Positions 11,201 to 21,328 of a DNA stretch of 64,000 nucleotides are shown here, piece after piece (position 1 is the first letter of the stretch; each line of letters opens with the position of its first letter). The stretch spans positions 69,950,792 through 70,014,791 of the forward strand of contig CM055312.2 in assembly GCA_029255685.2 (NCBI GenBank), given 5' to 3'. A program made the position numbers and the translations under genes. The DNA comes from Silene conica. Taxonomy: Eukaryota > Streptophyta > Magnoliopsida > Caryophyllales > Caryophyllaceae. The notes beneath the pieces were generated by a model, which did no database searches, had not been told where the DNA came from, and saw only the letters and a program-made list of their open reading frames with translations.

Positions 11201-12653
11201 ATCACCCCATCTTTCAAAAAGTTTCGTCCTCGAAACTTGAAAACGAAAAGTAAGAAAACAGCACTAACTATCAAAACGTACTACCTGGGTTTCGGTAACC
11301 CAAGACTTTATCTTTTAAAAAAGGTTTCAAGAAGAAATAGATTCCAGGCACAAGTCTTTGTCAATGGACATTGGGATTCTCGTTACGTATTCAAGAGTCC
11401 GACATTCCAAATCTGAGACAAGTCCCAAAATTAAATCATTAAAAGTTCTAAATTTAGATTGATTCGGGGTTGATAGGCCTAGCACAGGTTATCAAACGTC
11501 TCCAATAACAAGTTCCAATGGCAATCAACGCTGAAATTCATCGAAGTTGTAAAACAATCCGCTCTTTAAAACCAAGTTTCCTTCAAAATCAACCTTTATT
11601 CTCGAATCCACGAAAGAGTAAAATTGCAATAACGACTAAAAGTCACTTTCAGCGGAAGAGGAAGTAGTTTCAAATTCTCAAAACACATAAGATTTACCAA
11701 AAACTGCAAACTTTTAAGGTTAACAATAGTGAACAAATTCCAAAAACAGTCACCGGGAGCGTAAAAACGATCATAGAGATTACTTTCGACACGAAGGATT
11801 GAGAGTTTCAAGTTTCACAACTGACAAAACATACAAGGAAGGATCGAAGGAATGAAACAACCAGGTTAGAGGTCAAGGAAGACGGTAACTCTTGCCAAAC
11901 ATGGGTACACTAATCGCTCAATCCATAAACAAAACATTGTTACAACGATTCCTAGTATATCCCAAGAAGGACAGTTCAAGTGATCTCTAGCCTCTCCAAG
12001 GTTTCACGATCTCTCTTATCATTATCTCCTCCACGGAACAAGGTATTCCTCAACAAGAAGGCTTTCAAAACTCTGAACTGGGATTCTATTACCATAACAA
12101 CGAACCTCGAAACCCAAGATATGGTATTCATCATCCTATAACCTTAAATTTTGACAGTTCGATCCTAGGAAACCTATTCCACAAGGTTCGATATCTTAAA
12201 TCCCCAAATTTTATTACCACAATGAACATTCAAACCAAGATCTTACTTAGGTAGCAACTCTTAAATCCTCTGATTTCTAACCACTTACCAACAATATACA
12301 TCCCAAAGTAAAGGTTCCAAAGAAGTAACAACTTTCACCCCTACGGTTTCCATAAGGTTTACTTATTCGCATTCCGAAGTTCCCGAATGATATTCAAGAA
12401 CACTTACAAGTTACAAATTTCTACTCTATGATTACCTCAGACATCAATGGTTACCTGTCAACTACTCATGAATCATCATTAAGCCAACAAGCTTCCATTA
12501 TTCCACAGCTATCAAAAACAATCCACCTAACAGTGAGGCATCTTACAATTTCCTTAAGTATCTCAATAGGTAAACGTCGAGGTTCAATAAGTAACTCACG
12601 GTCAACACTCAGTCAGCTCTAAAAGTCCACTTGTAAATGTCTCAATATTCTCA
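11201..12653 (-). other. Partial second internal region of the LTR array
   Basis: Matches 5423-6877 closely and then stops abruptly at 12653, where unrelated CACTA sequence begins. It represents the 3' part of a second internal region upstream of the 5' LTR. The arrangement fits unequal recombination between LTRs, or loss of one end of a tandem pair. Confidence 0.7.
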
Positions 12654-13070
12654 GAATTAGGGTTCTTGATAAACGAAATTGACAAACTGATAACGCGAAA
12701 TTGCTGTAGAAGAGCGAAATTGCTGTAGAAGAGAGCGAAATTTATGAACTTGATGAACGAAATTGATGAACTTGATGAACGAAACTGATAAACTGATGAA
12801 CGAAGAAGACGATATTGACGAGCGAGTTGAAATAATGAAACTGATATTTAGGAGCTACAGTAAGCGTGTTATTTAGGAGTATTATTAGTATTTAATTAAT
12901 TTATTACTTTATTTAGGAGAGTGTTACGTTATTTAGGATGGAGTATTAGTATTAATTTATTTAATTAATATTTTTAGTATAGCTTTTTGGAATAGGAGTA
13001 ATATATTTTACGATTTTAGGTAATATTGTATATGGCTCCCAAATTTTCACCTTTGCGCCAAATTTTAGCT

Positions 13071-13283
13071 CAAGAAATGGCAACGGTCATTGCAATACCG
13101 TTGCCTTAAGTGTGTATAAACAACACATATGGCAACGGTTCCTGAGTGGATCGTTGCCGTATGATTTTTTCTCTATCTATGGCAACGGTTGTTGTTAACA
13201 ACCGTTGCCTTTTCTAATTGGCAACGGTTATTTTTAATGACCGTTGCCATATGTCCATGCCTAAAGTCATTTCTGCACTAGTG
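13071..13283 (-). repeat. CACTA terminal inverted repeat and subterminal hairpins
   Basis: The terminus CACTAGTGCAGAAATGAC is at 13266-13283 (minus). Inward lie four paired copies of GGCAACGGT and ACCGTTGCC, near 13079/13106, 13132/13152, 13180/13200 and 13220/13240. Each pair forms a short hairpin. In CACTA elements such subterminal motifs bind the element's own DNA-binding protein. Confidence 0.85.
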
Positions 13284-14345
13284 GGGTCATTTGTTCTGTG
13301 TCGGGACAGTCTTTGTACCGATTGGTGATCCCCCCATTTCCCCCACCTATCGGTCCTTTGTTCTGTGTCGGTCCTCTGACATGTGTGTCTTTCTTGTCAT
13401 GTCTTTTGGTTGGTCTTTTTGCATGTAAGGCGGTGGTCCTGGGAGGAATCGGTTGTTGAAATAGGTGTCCTGAGTTGATTTCCAGTGCTGTGTAAACTCC
13501 TACCACTTTCAGTTTCTTTTTGTTTTTTTCATCGTAGTAAGGAGGTGGGTGGTCCTGATTATGGATTTCTGTTCTTTGAGATGTGTCTGGTAGGTGATGA
13601 TTTGCGAATTTGGCAGTGTTGTTGGTTGGGTTGGATGCGGTGGTTTCGCTACCTTTAAATGTCATCTTCATCTTACTTGGTTTTAAGAATAAAAAATTTA
13701 TCTATCTTTATTTTCCTAGCTGTTATGGTTCCTTTGTGCTCGCAATGTGTCGGGTTTTTTAGTGGTTTTATAAAGACGCAAGTAGTCTTTCATTCGGTGT
13801 GTGTTGCCACCCGTACTGTTCATATGGGTTGGGTTTGGGTGCTGAACAAGAGGATTTTACTCACTTTTCTTGGCTATGAGTTCCTTGTCCATTGGGTCTG
13901 TTTTCTAAAGTGTAGGAGTTTCATCTCCACTAGAGGTAGCCTTTCAAGGTCTACTTTTTCTCATTTCTTTCTACGTCCTTGTGGCGTAAGTACACTTTTC
14001 TCTCTCTCGATGGGTCAAGGGTCTTGTTGGTTTCCAGATATGGTGTATCAAAGTCTAGGGGATGTATCTCCGAAACACTTTTTAGTGTCTTGTTGCAGGT
14101 ATTTCTCCGAAGCTCTGTTCATTATTATGAGTAATGTTATGTTCGATCATTTGGCCACTTTTGATCGTCTCCTCAAGAATGAAGTTAATGTTGAAGAAAC
14201 TTCACGCGGTCGCCATCAACACACTTCTTTTGTCACCCTATGTAGTTACTTTGTTGTCTTAGTTTATGCTTTTGCTAAAATAAGTGTATTTGACCAAATG
14301 AGTCAAATGCCAACTGTATAACTACTTATGTAGTTTTATCCATCT

Positions 14346-14381
<36 letters not shown>
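13284..14381 (+). other. Poly(A)-tailed segment, possible retroposed or LINE 3' end
   Basis: No recognised gene. The stretch ends in a run of 34 A (14348-14381) straight after GTAGTTTTATCCATCTGC, which looks like the 3' end of a LINE or another retroposed transcript. A 220-codon open frame at 13659-14321 has low-complexity hydrophobic content and matches nothing I know. The left side abuts the CACTA terminus, so the 5' end may be cut off. No target duplication was identified. Confidence 0.35.
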
Positions 14382-14383
<2 letters not shown>

Positions 14384-14745
14384 CTTCTCCGTTCGTGTTT
14401 GTTGTGGTTGTGAATAACACATGTTGCTTCCTGTTTTTCTGCAACTGCGACCATCATCAACACATACCGGTAGTATTTCCTAAAACTAGGAAGTGCCACG
14501 ATTCCATAACAACTTTCCAATCCAAAAACCGTCAAGAATTGACTTCACAATCGTTATTTGAAAACAGCCACTCGAAACCTTCATAATCTGCGAAAATCAA
14601 TTGTTTAAAACAATCGTACCTCTAATAAATTTGCATTAAAAATCATTAACGACTAGACGGTGTCCCGATTCACATTGGTTAAATTTACTAGCAATTGTTG
14701 CAAGTTGCGACCATAGGCTTGAGTCGACTTGAGTTCGTATACAAG
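14382..14745. other. Intergenic, nothing recognised
   Basis: AT-rich single-copy-looking sequence with no coding frame or repeat I can name. It ends with the 8-bp repeat TATACAAG (14738-14745) that flanks the next element. Confidence 0.5.
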
Positions 14746-15191
14746 TTAACCGGATAATCAGATGAGATCCAGCAGGTGCGAAAGGGCAATATTATAAGGG
14801 AGTTCGAAAAAATCAAAATTTTTAACTAAACACCACTAACCTTAATCCTAACCCGTCCCGATTACATAAACGGATAATTTGTCTCAACCCTAGCTTAACT
14901 CATTTATTTTTTTATAACCTTACCCGACCCGTTTAACCCATTTAAGTTGTTTGTTTTGATGATGAATTAAATCCAAATATATTATGACACTTGGAAATAA
15001 ATGGGTTATTAGTGTCGGGTTCGTATCAAAAGAGCCCAACCCTAACCCGGCCTATTTACGTTTCGTGTTGTGTCGTGTCCGTCTCAACCCAATTACTTAA
15101 ATGGGTCACGACGTTCTAACTCTAACCCATTAACTTTGCGTTGGTTCGTGCCGTGTTTTCGGGTCGTGCCAGTGATTGATTGTCACCCCTA
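14746..15191. mobile_element. Small non-autonomous hAT-like element (AACCCGACCC type)
   Basis: 446 bp flanked by a perfect 8-bp repeat TATACAAG (14738-14745 and 15192-15199). The right end reads GATTGTCACCCCTA. The left end TTAACCGGATAATCA is a diverged partner of TAGGGGTGACAATCA. The interior is full of CCCGACCCG, TAACCC and GGGTCGTG motifs and has no coding sequence. Confidence 0.6.
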
Positions 15192-16353
15192 TATACAAGT
15201 TAGGTAGCACTAACACTCCTTTAATAGTCGTCATGTGCCCAACGATGTGTCGGACACCCGAACACCCGAGTACCCGAGTACCCGACACACGCCTAAACAT
15301 GATATAATTTAGACGTGGAAAAAAATGTCAAAGACATTGACTAAAAGATGAGTTTGGATGAGAAATGTGAATTAGTATAATCAAAGTCAAATTTTAGCTT
15401 CACTTGTAAAAAATTAATATCAAATATATTACAAAAGTAAAATCATATATTATTTATAACCATAAAACATATATTTTATTAAATTAAATGTAAATAACAT
15501 ATCACGTATCCAAAATTTCATAAGATGTTGTAACTTGTATCGTGTCATGTCTATGCCCGTTTCCATTTTGGTGTTAGTATACTAGTACGTAATTGCTCAT
15601 TTATGTACTAGTTTTACTCATTCATGGAGTTTTTTTTATTATTTTTACATTCTATACCCTTTGCCTTAAAAAAAACTCTCTAATTCTCTCCCCCACAAAA
15701 AACCCTAAACCACACAACTATAGAGGCTAGTTCTCGTATCGATCAAGTAATAATAATTTTAATATATATCTTTATCAATTATATTATATGTAGTTGAAAT
15801 TGATTTAGACTAATTAAATGAGGGTTCCCTTAAATCGTTTTCTGTTTTGTTCATTTGTTCCTTATTCTTCTTTTTTTAATTGTTATTTGGATTGAATCTT
15901 GTCATAATAATATTAGATTTTTAAGATGTTCAATTAGAGAACAAATTGACATTAGAGAACAATATGTGTGGACATATGCAGACAAACTAATATTATTATG
16001 ACAAACTTGTTGAGTTTGTCGCCTTCTCCAATTTCGATTGACAGTTGTTCAGAATTTTACTATACACATTTGCCAAACTGTTTGGTCCGTTTGGATAATC
16101 AGTGCGTTTCACTTTGTATTCTTGTTCTATTTGCCGCATAAATCAAACATGACGCCTTTCGCGTAGGAGGGGAGGCGATGTTGTTGCACGATGGCGGTGA
16201 CGGTGGCAACCGTGGTGTGAAAAGCTGAAATAAAATGGAGGGGTTGGTATGTAGTTAGTGTGAGAAGGAGAAGGTGAAATAAAATGGTAAACGTTGTGAA
16301 AATATAGGGTATAATGATCAATCATATGATTGAGTAAAACTCATGATTGAGCA
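15192..16353. other. Intergenic, AT-rich, one foldback
   Basis: Nothing coding recognised. It includes short direct repeats of ACCCGAGT around 15255-15285, a TCTCTC-rich stretch near 15670-15690, and the inverted repeat described separately at 15899-16004. Confidence 0.5.
15899..16004. repeat. 18-bp perfect inverted repeat (foldback)
   Basis: TTGTCATAATAATATTAG at 15899-15916 faces CTAATATTATTATGACAA at 15987-16004 across a 70-bp spacer. The spacer itself repeats TTAGAGAACAA. No flanking duplication was established. Confidence 0.7.
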
Positions 16354-16893
16354 TAGGGTTGTTAAGATTGTTAACGAGTTGTGCCGAGCCCGAGCTTGGC
16401 CTTGCTCGGCTTGTGCTCGATTACCAAAACTCGAGCTCGAGTTCGAGCCGATCTTACCCGAGCTTGAAAAAAAATGCGCACGTTACAAAGCTTTCGAACT
16501 TTAACACGAGCTCGAGCCAAATCGAGCCTATATAAAATTGTTTATTTTTTTATTTTTTTTCTTCTGACATTTTCAATAACAAGGTTCGAATATTTTATGT
16601 ATTAACAAATCAACAAGATATTTGATATATATGCTACAAAGATATAATAATGATAAAATATTTTATAAAATATGAGTATATTTTTATAAAATATGATATT
16701 TTATAAAATATGATTAATATTGTATGAACTCTCAAATGTTCGAGCCGCTCGCGAGTTTTTCGAGTTGAGCCAGCCTTTGCTCGGCTTGACTCGTTAAGCT
16801 TTCGAGCCAAGCCCGAGCTCGAGTCGAGCTTTGAGCTTTGACCGAGCCGATCTCGGGTTGTTCGCGAGTTGTCTCGTCTCATTAACAACCCTA
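16354..16893. mobile_element. Small non-autonomous hAT-like element (GAGCTCGAG type)
   Basis: 540 bp with ends TAGGGTTGTTAA and TTAACAACCCTA. The 8-bp flanks ATTGAGCA (16346-16353) and TATGAGCA (16894-16901) agree at 6 of 8 bases. Both ends carry many copies of CGAGCTCGAG, GAGCCGAGC and similar motifs around an AT-rich middle. No transposase is present. Confidence 0.7.
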
Positions 16894-16912
16894 TATGAGC
16901 AACACTCATCTA

Positions 16913-17739
16913 TCTCTATAAAAGCAAAAGTTTTTAAATGATTCTTATTGGCTCCTTGAATTAAGGAAACAAGGGGGCCCACATTTTTTTTATAATGAAT
17001 TAATTTAGCTCTTACCTAAGTTCAGAATTAATTTCTCTCTTTCCACATCCCTCATTCCATAATTTCAGTATTGATTTTCTTATTATTTCCTTATTTTCTT
17101 ATTTATCATCTATATATAATATATAATATGTTATATGATTAATTAATTTCCAAATTAATTTTCTTATTCCTTATTTATATTATGTAATATTGTTATATGA
17201 TTTACATATAAAATACGATATATGATCAAATTATTGTTAATCGAAAATATAAATAACGATCCAATATATACCAAAATGATTCAATTAAAAGTTTTATGTT
17301 CTCTAATGCCTTCGGCCTACATTTCGCCATTGTCGTAATAAAATTGAAATTTCAAATTTCAGTCCAATAGAATTTTCTTATCCCTCTACCCCCATTACTG
17401 AAAAAATTCTATCATTTTACTATTATTTAAAGGGTAAGTTATTTAATGGGTAAGTTATACAAGTACAATACAATTTTTTTATCTATTTTATATGGTTCAA
17501 ATTTATTTCATAAAGTTTGATTATTTCCGTTAATAACATTAAAATTGAAAATTTATCTTTTAAAAAATAAATTAATTAATTCAATACCAGTAAATCAATT
17601 ATTTAGAGTAAAAAATCATCCCCGTATTGATAATTTATATATTTCACATTTAAGTTCATGTTGAATTATATTTGCACTAATATTTTAAAAAAAAAATTAG
17701 AAACAGACCCGTACATTTTTTGTATGGGCATAAAACTAG
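16913..17739 (+). mobile_element. Non-autonomous Helitron
   Basis: Starts TCTCTATAAAAGCAAAAG after an A and ends with a short hairpin (CCCGTACA...TGTATGGG, 17709-17729) followed by CATAAAACTAG before a T. These are the Helitron hallmarks: 5' TC, 3' hairpin plus CTAG, insertion between A and T, no target duplication. 827 bp, AT-rich, no coding. Confidence 0.75.
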
Positions 17740-17740
17740 T

Positions 17741-19720
17741 AGAAATGCTTCAATACCGGTCAATCTCAACAATAAGAAGAAAGGCAGTAAGAAAGGTGGA
17801 AGGGCAGTGTTAGATGAGGAGAAGCTGAAATCTATGGAGTTACTCAAAAGAACAACACAAAGTGCACTTGCTGAAAACCTTGGGGTCAGCCGCCAGTCAA
17901 CAATTTCAAGATGGGTGATGTCTAAACAAATCAGGTCACACACAAATGCACTCAAACCAGGTTTGACAGAAAAGAAAAAAAACTTGTTAGATTAATTTTC
18001 AGCCTACAACATCTACAGTATCATGAATTAACTAAACAAATTGTTTTCAAAGATCAACGCAATATCATTCATATGGATGAAAAATGGTTTTCAAGAACTA
18101 AACCTTCAACCAGATTTTACTTAGGAAATGGTGAAACAGAACCACGTAGAAGTGTCCAATCTAAGACTTTCATAGAGAAGGTTATGTTTATGTGTGCAGT
18201 AGGTAAGCCACAATATGGGTCAAATGGTGAAGTTATTTGGGATGGAAAATTAGGTATTTGGCCCTTTGTCATGCAAGTACCAGCTCAAAGCAACTCAAAA
18301 AATAGAGTAGCAGGAACATTAGAAACAAAATGTATTGACTCTATAAACAAACAAGTCACAAAGGAGATGATAATTGACAGTGTACTGCCTGCTATAAAGG
18401 CTAAATGACCATCTCATCTAAGCAAATATATCATTATACAACAAGACAATGCTCGTCCACATTTTACTAATGACGATCCTGATTTTAGAAGAGAAACAAA
18501 TGCAGATGGGTGGAAGATTGATTTGGCCTACCAAACACCCAACTCCCCAGACTTGAATGTCTTGGACTTGGGGTTTTTAGGTAAATCCAATCTCTGCAAC
18601 AAAAAAAGAGGCAATGTATATTGATGAGCTTATTCAAAACACAATCACAGCTTATAAAAAGCAAGATGCTTTAAAACTAAAGTATGTATGGATAACACTT
18701 CAGGCATGTATGCTTTAAATAATGAAAAAAAAGGTGGAATTGATTACGTAGTACCACATATGCACAAATCAAAACTTCCCGCATCTGGTTTGCTACCTGA
18801 ATATTTGAATGCTAACATGGATTTAGTCAAAGAATGCATCCAGTATGTATAGAATGTTGGTGACCCAAGCACTATTACTGAGTTAATAAGGGCAGTAAAT
18901 AGGTCATCACGAAATGAAGAGGATATAAGTCTAGAGATGGCAATGAATCCCGGATCCTACCCAGATCCACCAGACCCTATACCCAAGGGTAGGATATGGA
19001 TCCCATTATTTTAGATCCTTAGGATCTGGATCCGAACCATATCCTTATTCGAATACGAGGGTCGGATCTGGATCCCACCATTAAGATCCAGATCCTACCC
19101 TTGGACCCTCTTTTAATTTTTATAAGGGTAATTTTTCGATAGATTCAACCCTTCAAAGGTAGATCATGGAAACAAGCAATGAAGTATTAGTGTTTATTTT
19201 GTTTGGACAATTTGTTTTATTGTGAATTGTTGGAATTATAATTATTTTGTGGTTTGTAAACCTTATTTGTAAGTCGCTATAAGACTTTTTAATACTTTGT
19301 ACACTCTTTTTATTTCTTTTAGACTATGATTTTTAAACCAGTGAAGTTAATAGAGGGTAATTCGACAAAAAATCGTCTCTAATTGACAAGTAAAAGTGAA
19401 ATAATGTATAATAGTGACTTGGTGCGGTTTCATTTGAATGTATCGTTGAAGATTGACGGATCTGGATTTTATCCAGATCCTACCCAGATCCTTAGGATGC
19501 GGATATGGATCTACAAATTTCGGACCCTGAGGATAAGGGTAGGATCTGGATATACCATTTTAAAATGGATCTGCATCTGGATCCTATAGGATCCTATCCA
19601 GATCCTACCCATTGTCATCTCTCATATAACTAGTGGTAGTGGCAGAAGTAATGAACCAACATGAGATATTGATCCTGTTGGAACCTTTACTGATTGGTTT
19701 GAAGAATAATAAACAAGTGA
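17741..19720 (+). pseudogene. Plant mariner-like (DD39D) transposase, decayed
   Basis: The N-terminal helix-turn-helix part (RTTQSALAENLGVSRQSTIS) is followed by the catalytic core of a plant mariner: IHMDEKWF near 18072, a conserved middle with NRVAGT, then IQQDNARPHF near 18440 and NSPDLNVLDLGF near 18545. Counting from the D of QQDN to the D of VLDLGF leaves 39 residues between them, the DD39D spacing of this family. The C-terminal tail continues past 18800 (IDYVVPHMHKSKL). An A-run near 17980 shifts the frame, a stop stands where Trp is expected at 18406, more stops follow, and a hAT-like element (18931-19623) splits the tail. No intact terminal repeat was found; a Helitron end abuts the left side. 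Confidence 0.85.
18931..19623. mobile_element. Small non-autonomous hAT-like element (GGATCTGGATCC type)
   Basis: 693 bp with ends CTAGAGATGGCAATG and CATTGTCATCTCTC. The 8-bp flanks ATATAAGT (18923-18930) and ATATAACT (19624-19631) agree at 7 of 8 bases. Dense GGATCTGGATCC and CAGATCCTACCC motifs fill both ends around an AT-rich centre. It is inserted in the tail of the mariner pseudogene. Confidence 0.8.
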
Positions 19721-21151
19721 AGATGCAACTATGTAGATAACATTTTGGCAGACAAGATAAGCACTAACAACGAGAATGGCAAAGATAACAACTTCTTGGC
19801 AGACTAGCAACAACTACATTTTGGCAGAGAAGCAAAATAAGCAGGCAATGACGATGAATACACAGAAGCATTTTTGTACTTAATTTCGTGGCTTTTGATG
19901 TTAGAACTTTGCAACTCTTTGGTAATTGTCAATGTTTGACACAGGTATGATAATTTCAGCCATGAATTGAGTAAAAATAGCTTCAGTAAACAACAACAAT
20001 GCTAACATTGTTGTCCAAACACAGCCTCATCACTACAATAAAGGTGGTGGCATTGTGTCTGAACAACAATCTCAGCAGGCCAATACTAGTCACCCTCATA
20101 TATAGTGATCATTGGGCAAACTTGGGGACTTTTAAAAACAACAATTTATCATCACTAGTATATCAGAGAAACCAAAATAACCGGCAAAACCAACAGTTTA
20201 TCATCACCAGTCCATTAAAAAAAACAGGAACTTAATTAAAGTAAAAGAACATGAATCAACCTCCCTTACGTCTCCTCTTTGACATTTTGACCAAAACCAG
20301 GCCAATAATTAGATAGTTCCCCCATAAACCAGTCCGTAATTGTCGGACTTGCTCGTATGACCACCACATCTAATTTCTCCTCAGATTTACAAACACAGAG
20401 CCACATGCAACATCATATCTCTTCTCCTTTATAGCCTCCTCAATCTCATATTCCAATTAACATCTCAAATTTAGGCCAATAACTACATAAATCAACCATA
20501 AACTGTAACCGATTCTCCGGCAGAGATTGACGCCAAGCTAACCAACCCCTTCATGTCCTCTCTCTCTCTTCTTTATCATTACTTATCCTCATCCTCATCT
20601 TAACAATAACATCATCAACAACCCTCCATCAACAACGCCTGTCATCCGAAACTCATCCTCACCCTGACCATCACTATCATAAAATTCCTCGTATTGCTTC
20701 TCACGAGTACGAAGATCAATAACAGACGAATCAGAAACAACAATCTCCATAGTAAATCAAAATATCAAATAGATTAGAATATGATTGAAGATGTAGAAGA
20801 GAGAATATCAGACGATGAAGGTGAGAAGTTTAATGAAGATGCAGAAGAGAGAAGATCAGAAGATGAAGATGAGAAGTATAATAAAGATGCGGAAGAGAGG
20901 AGATCAGAAGATGAGGGATATGATGATTGAAGAGGCGGAAGAGAGAAGATCAGAAGATGATGGAGATGATGATTGAAGAGGCGGAAGTGAGATGGGTATG
21001 TTAGGGTTAGGGGTTAAATGGGCGGGAGTGCTTAGGGTTAATGGGATATGAGTTGGGTTAGATTAGTGGGCAAGTAGTATATTTAGGCTAGTTAATGTAT
21101 AATAGGTCATGTTAATTGTGGGGTGGGTAGTAATATATGCAAAAGCATAAG
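19721..21151. other. Intergenic, with a 48-bp tandem repeat
   Basis: No gene recognised. Four to five copies of a roughly 48-bp purine-rich unit (GAAGATGCAGAAGAGAGAAG and variants) lie at 20786-20996. A short minus-strand frame beginning MEIVVSDSSVIDLRTREKQY (from 20750) reads like the start of a protein but stops after about 50 residues. I cannot name it. Confidence 0.4.
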
Positions 21152-21328
21152 GATAGTATTAAGGGTGTTTATTCGCGGTTCGGTTTATCGAACCGCATAT
21201 TTAATTCGGTTCGCATACGGTTCGGTTTGGCAAAACACCGAACCTAAACCGCACCGTTCCTAACGGTTATAAACGGTTCGGTTAACCACTTTAAACGGTT
21301 AGTTACGGTTCGGTTAAGGTTAACCTAT

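Larger units (their letters stand above)
2351..12653 (-). mobile_element. Ty3-like LTR array (LTR, internal, LTR, partial internal), no recognisable gag-pol
   Basis: A direct repeat with about 5.77-kb offset covers 2351-6877 and 8123-12653. Inside each copy, the minus strand reads an internal tail (GTTTCGAGGACGAAAC), a purine-rich run and then TGTAACATCCC. This matches the end of a Tekay/Del-type internal region joined to an LTR start. The true LTRs are therefore 2351-5422 and 8123-11200 (TGTAACATCCC...GGGGTTTTACA). An initiator-Met-type primer binding site lies at 8109-8120. The internal region between the LTRs is only 2.7 kb and shows no recognisable retroelement protein. A further partial internal copy (11201-12653) follows the 5' LTR, so the locus is a three-part array. 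Copies look about 98-99% identical by eye, so it is young. The left flank is CTTAA; no matching repeat is seen at 12654. Confidence 0.75.
1..13283 (-). mobile_element. CACTA (En/Spm-like) transposon, 5' end in window, other end outside
   Basis: The minus strand starts at 13283 with CACTAGTGCAGAAATGAC, a typical plant CACTA terminus. It is followed by subterminal hairpins built on GGCAACGGT (13078-13260), and further in by a TNP2-type transposase (1-2350). Transposase and terminus have the right relative orientation for one element. The body is split by an LTR retrotransposon array (2351-12653). The 3-bp target duplication cannot be checked because the other terminus lies left of position 1. 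The stretch 12654-13070 holds short direct repeats (GCGAAATTGCTGTAGAAGAG and GATGAACGAAATTGAT types) and no coding sequence I recognise. Confidence 0.8.

Noticed and set aside
13659-14321. 220-codon open frame
   Set aside because: Low-complexity composition, no family recognised, and it sits in a poly(A)-tailed repeat-like segment.
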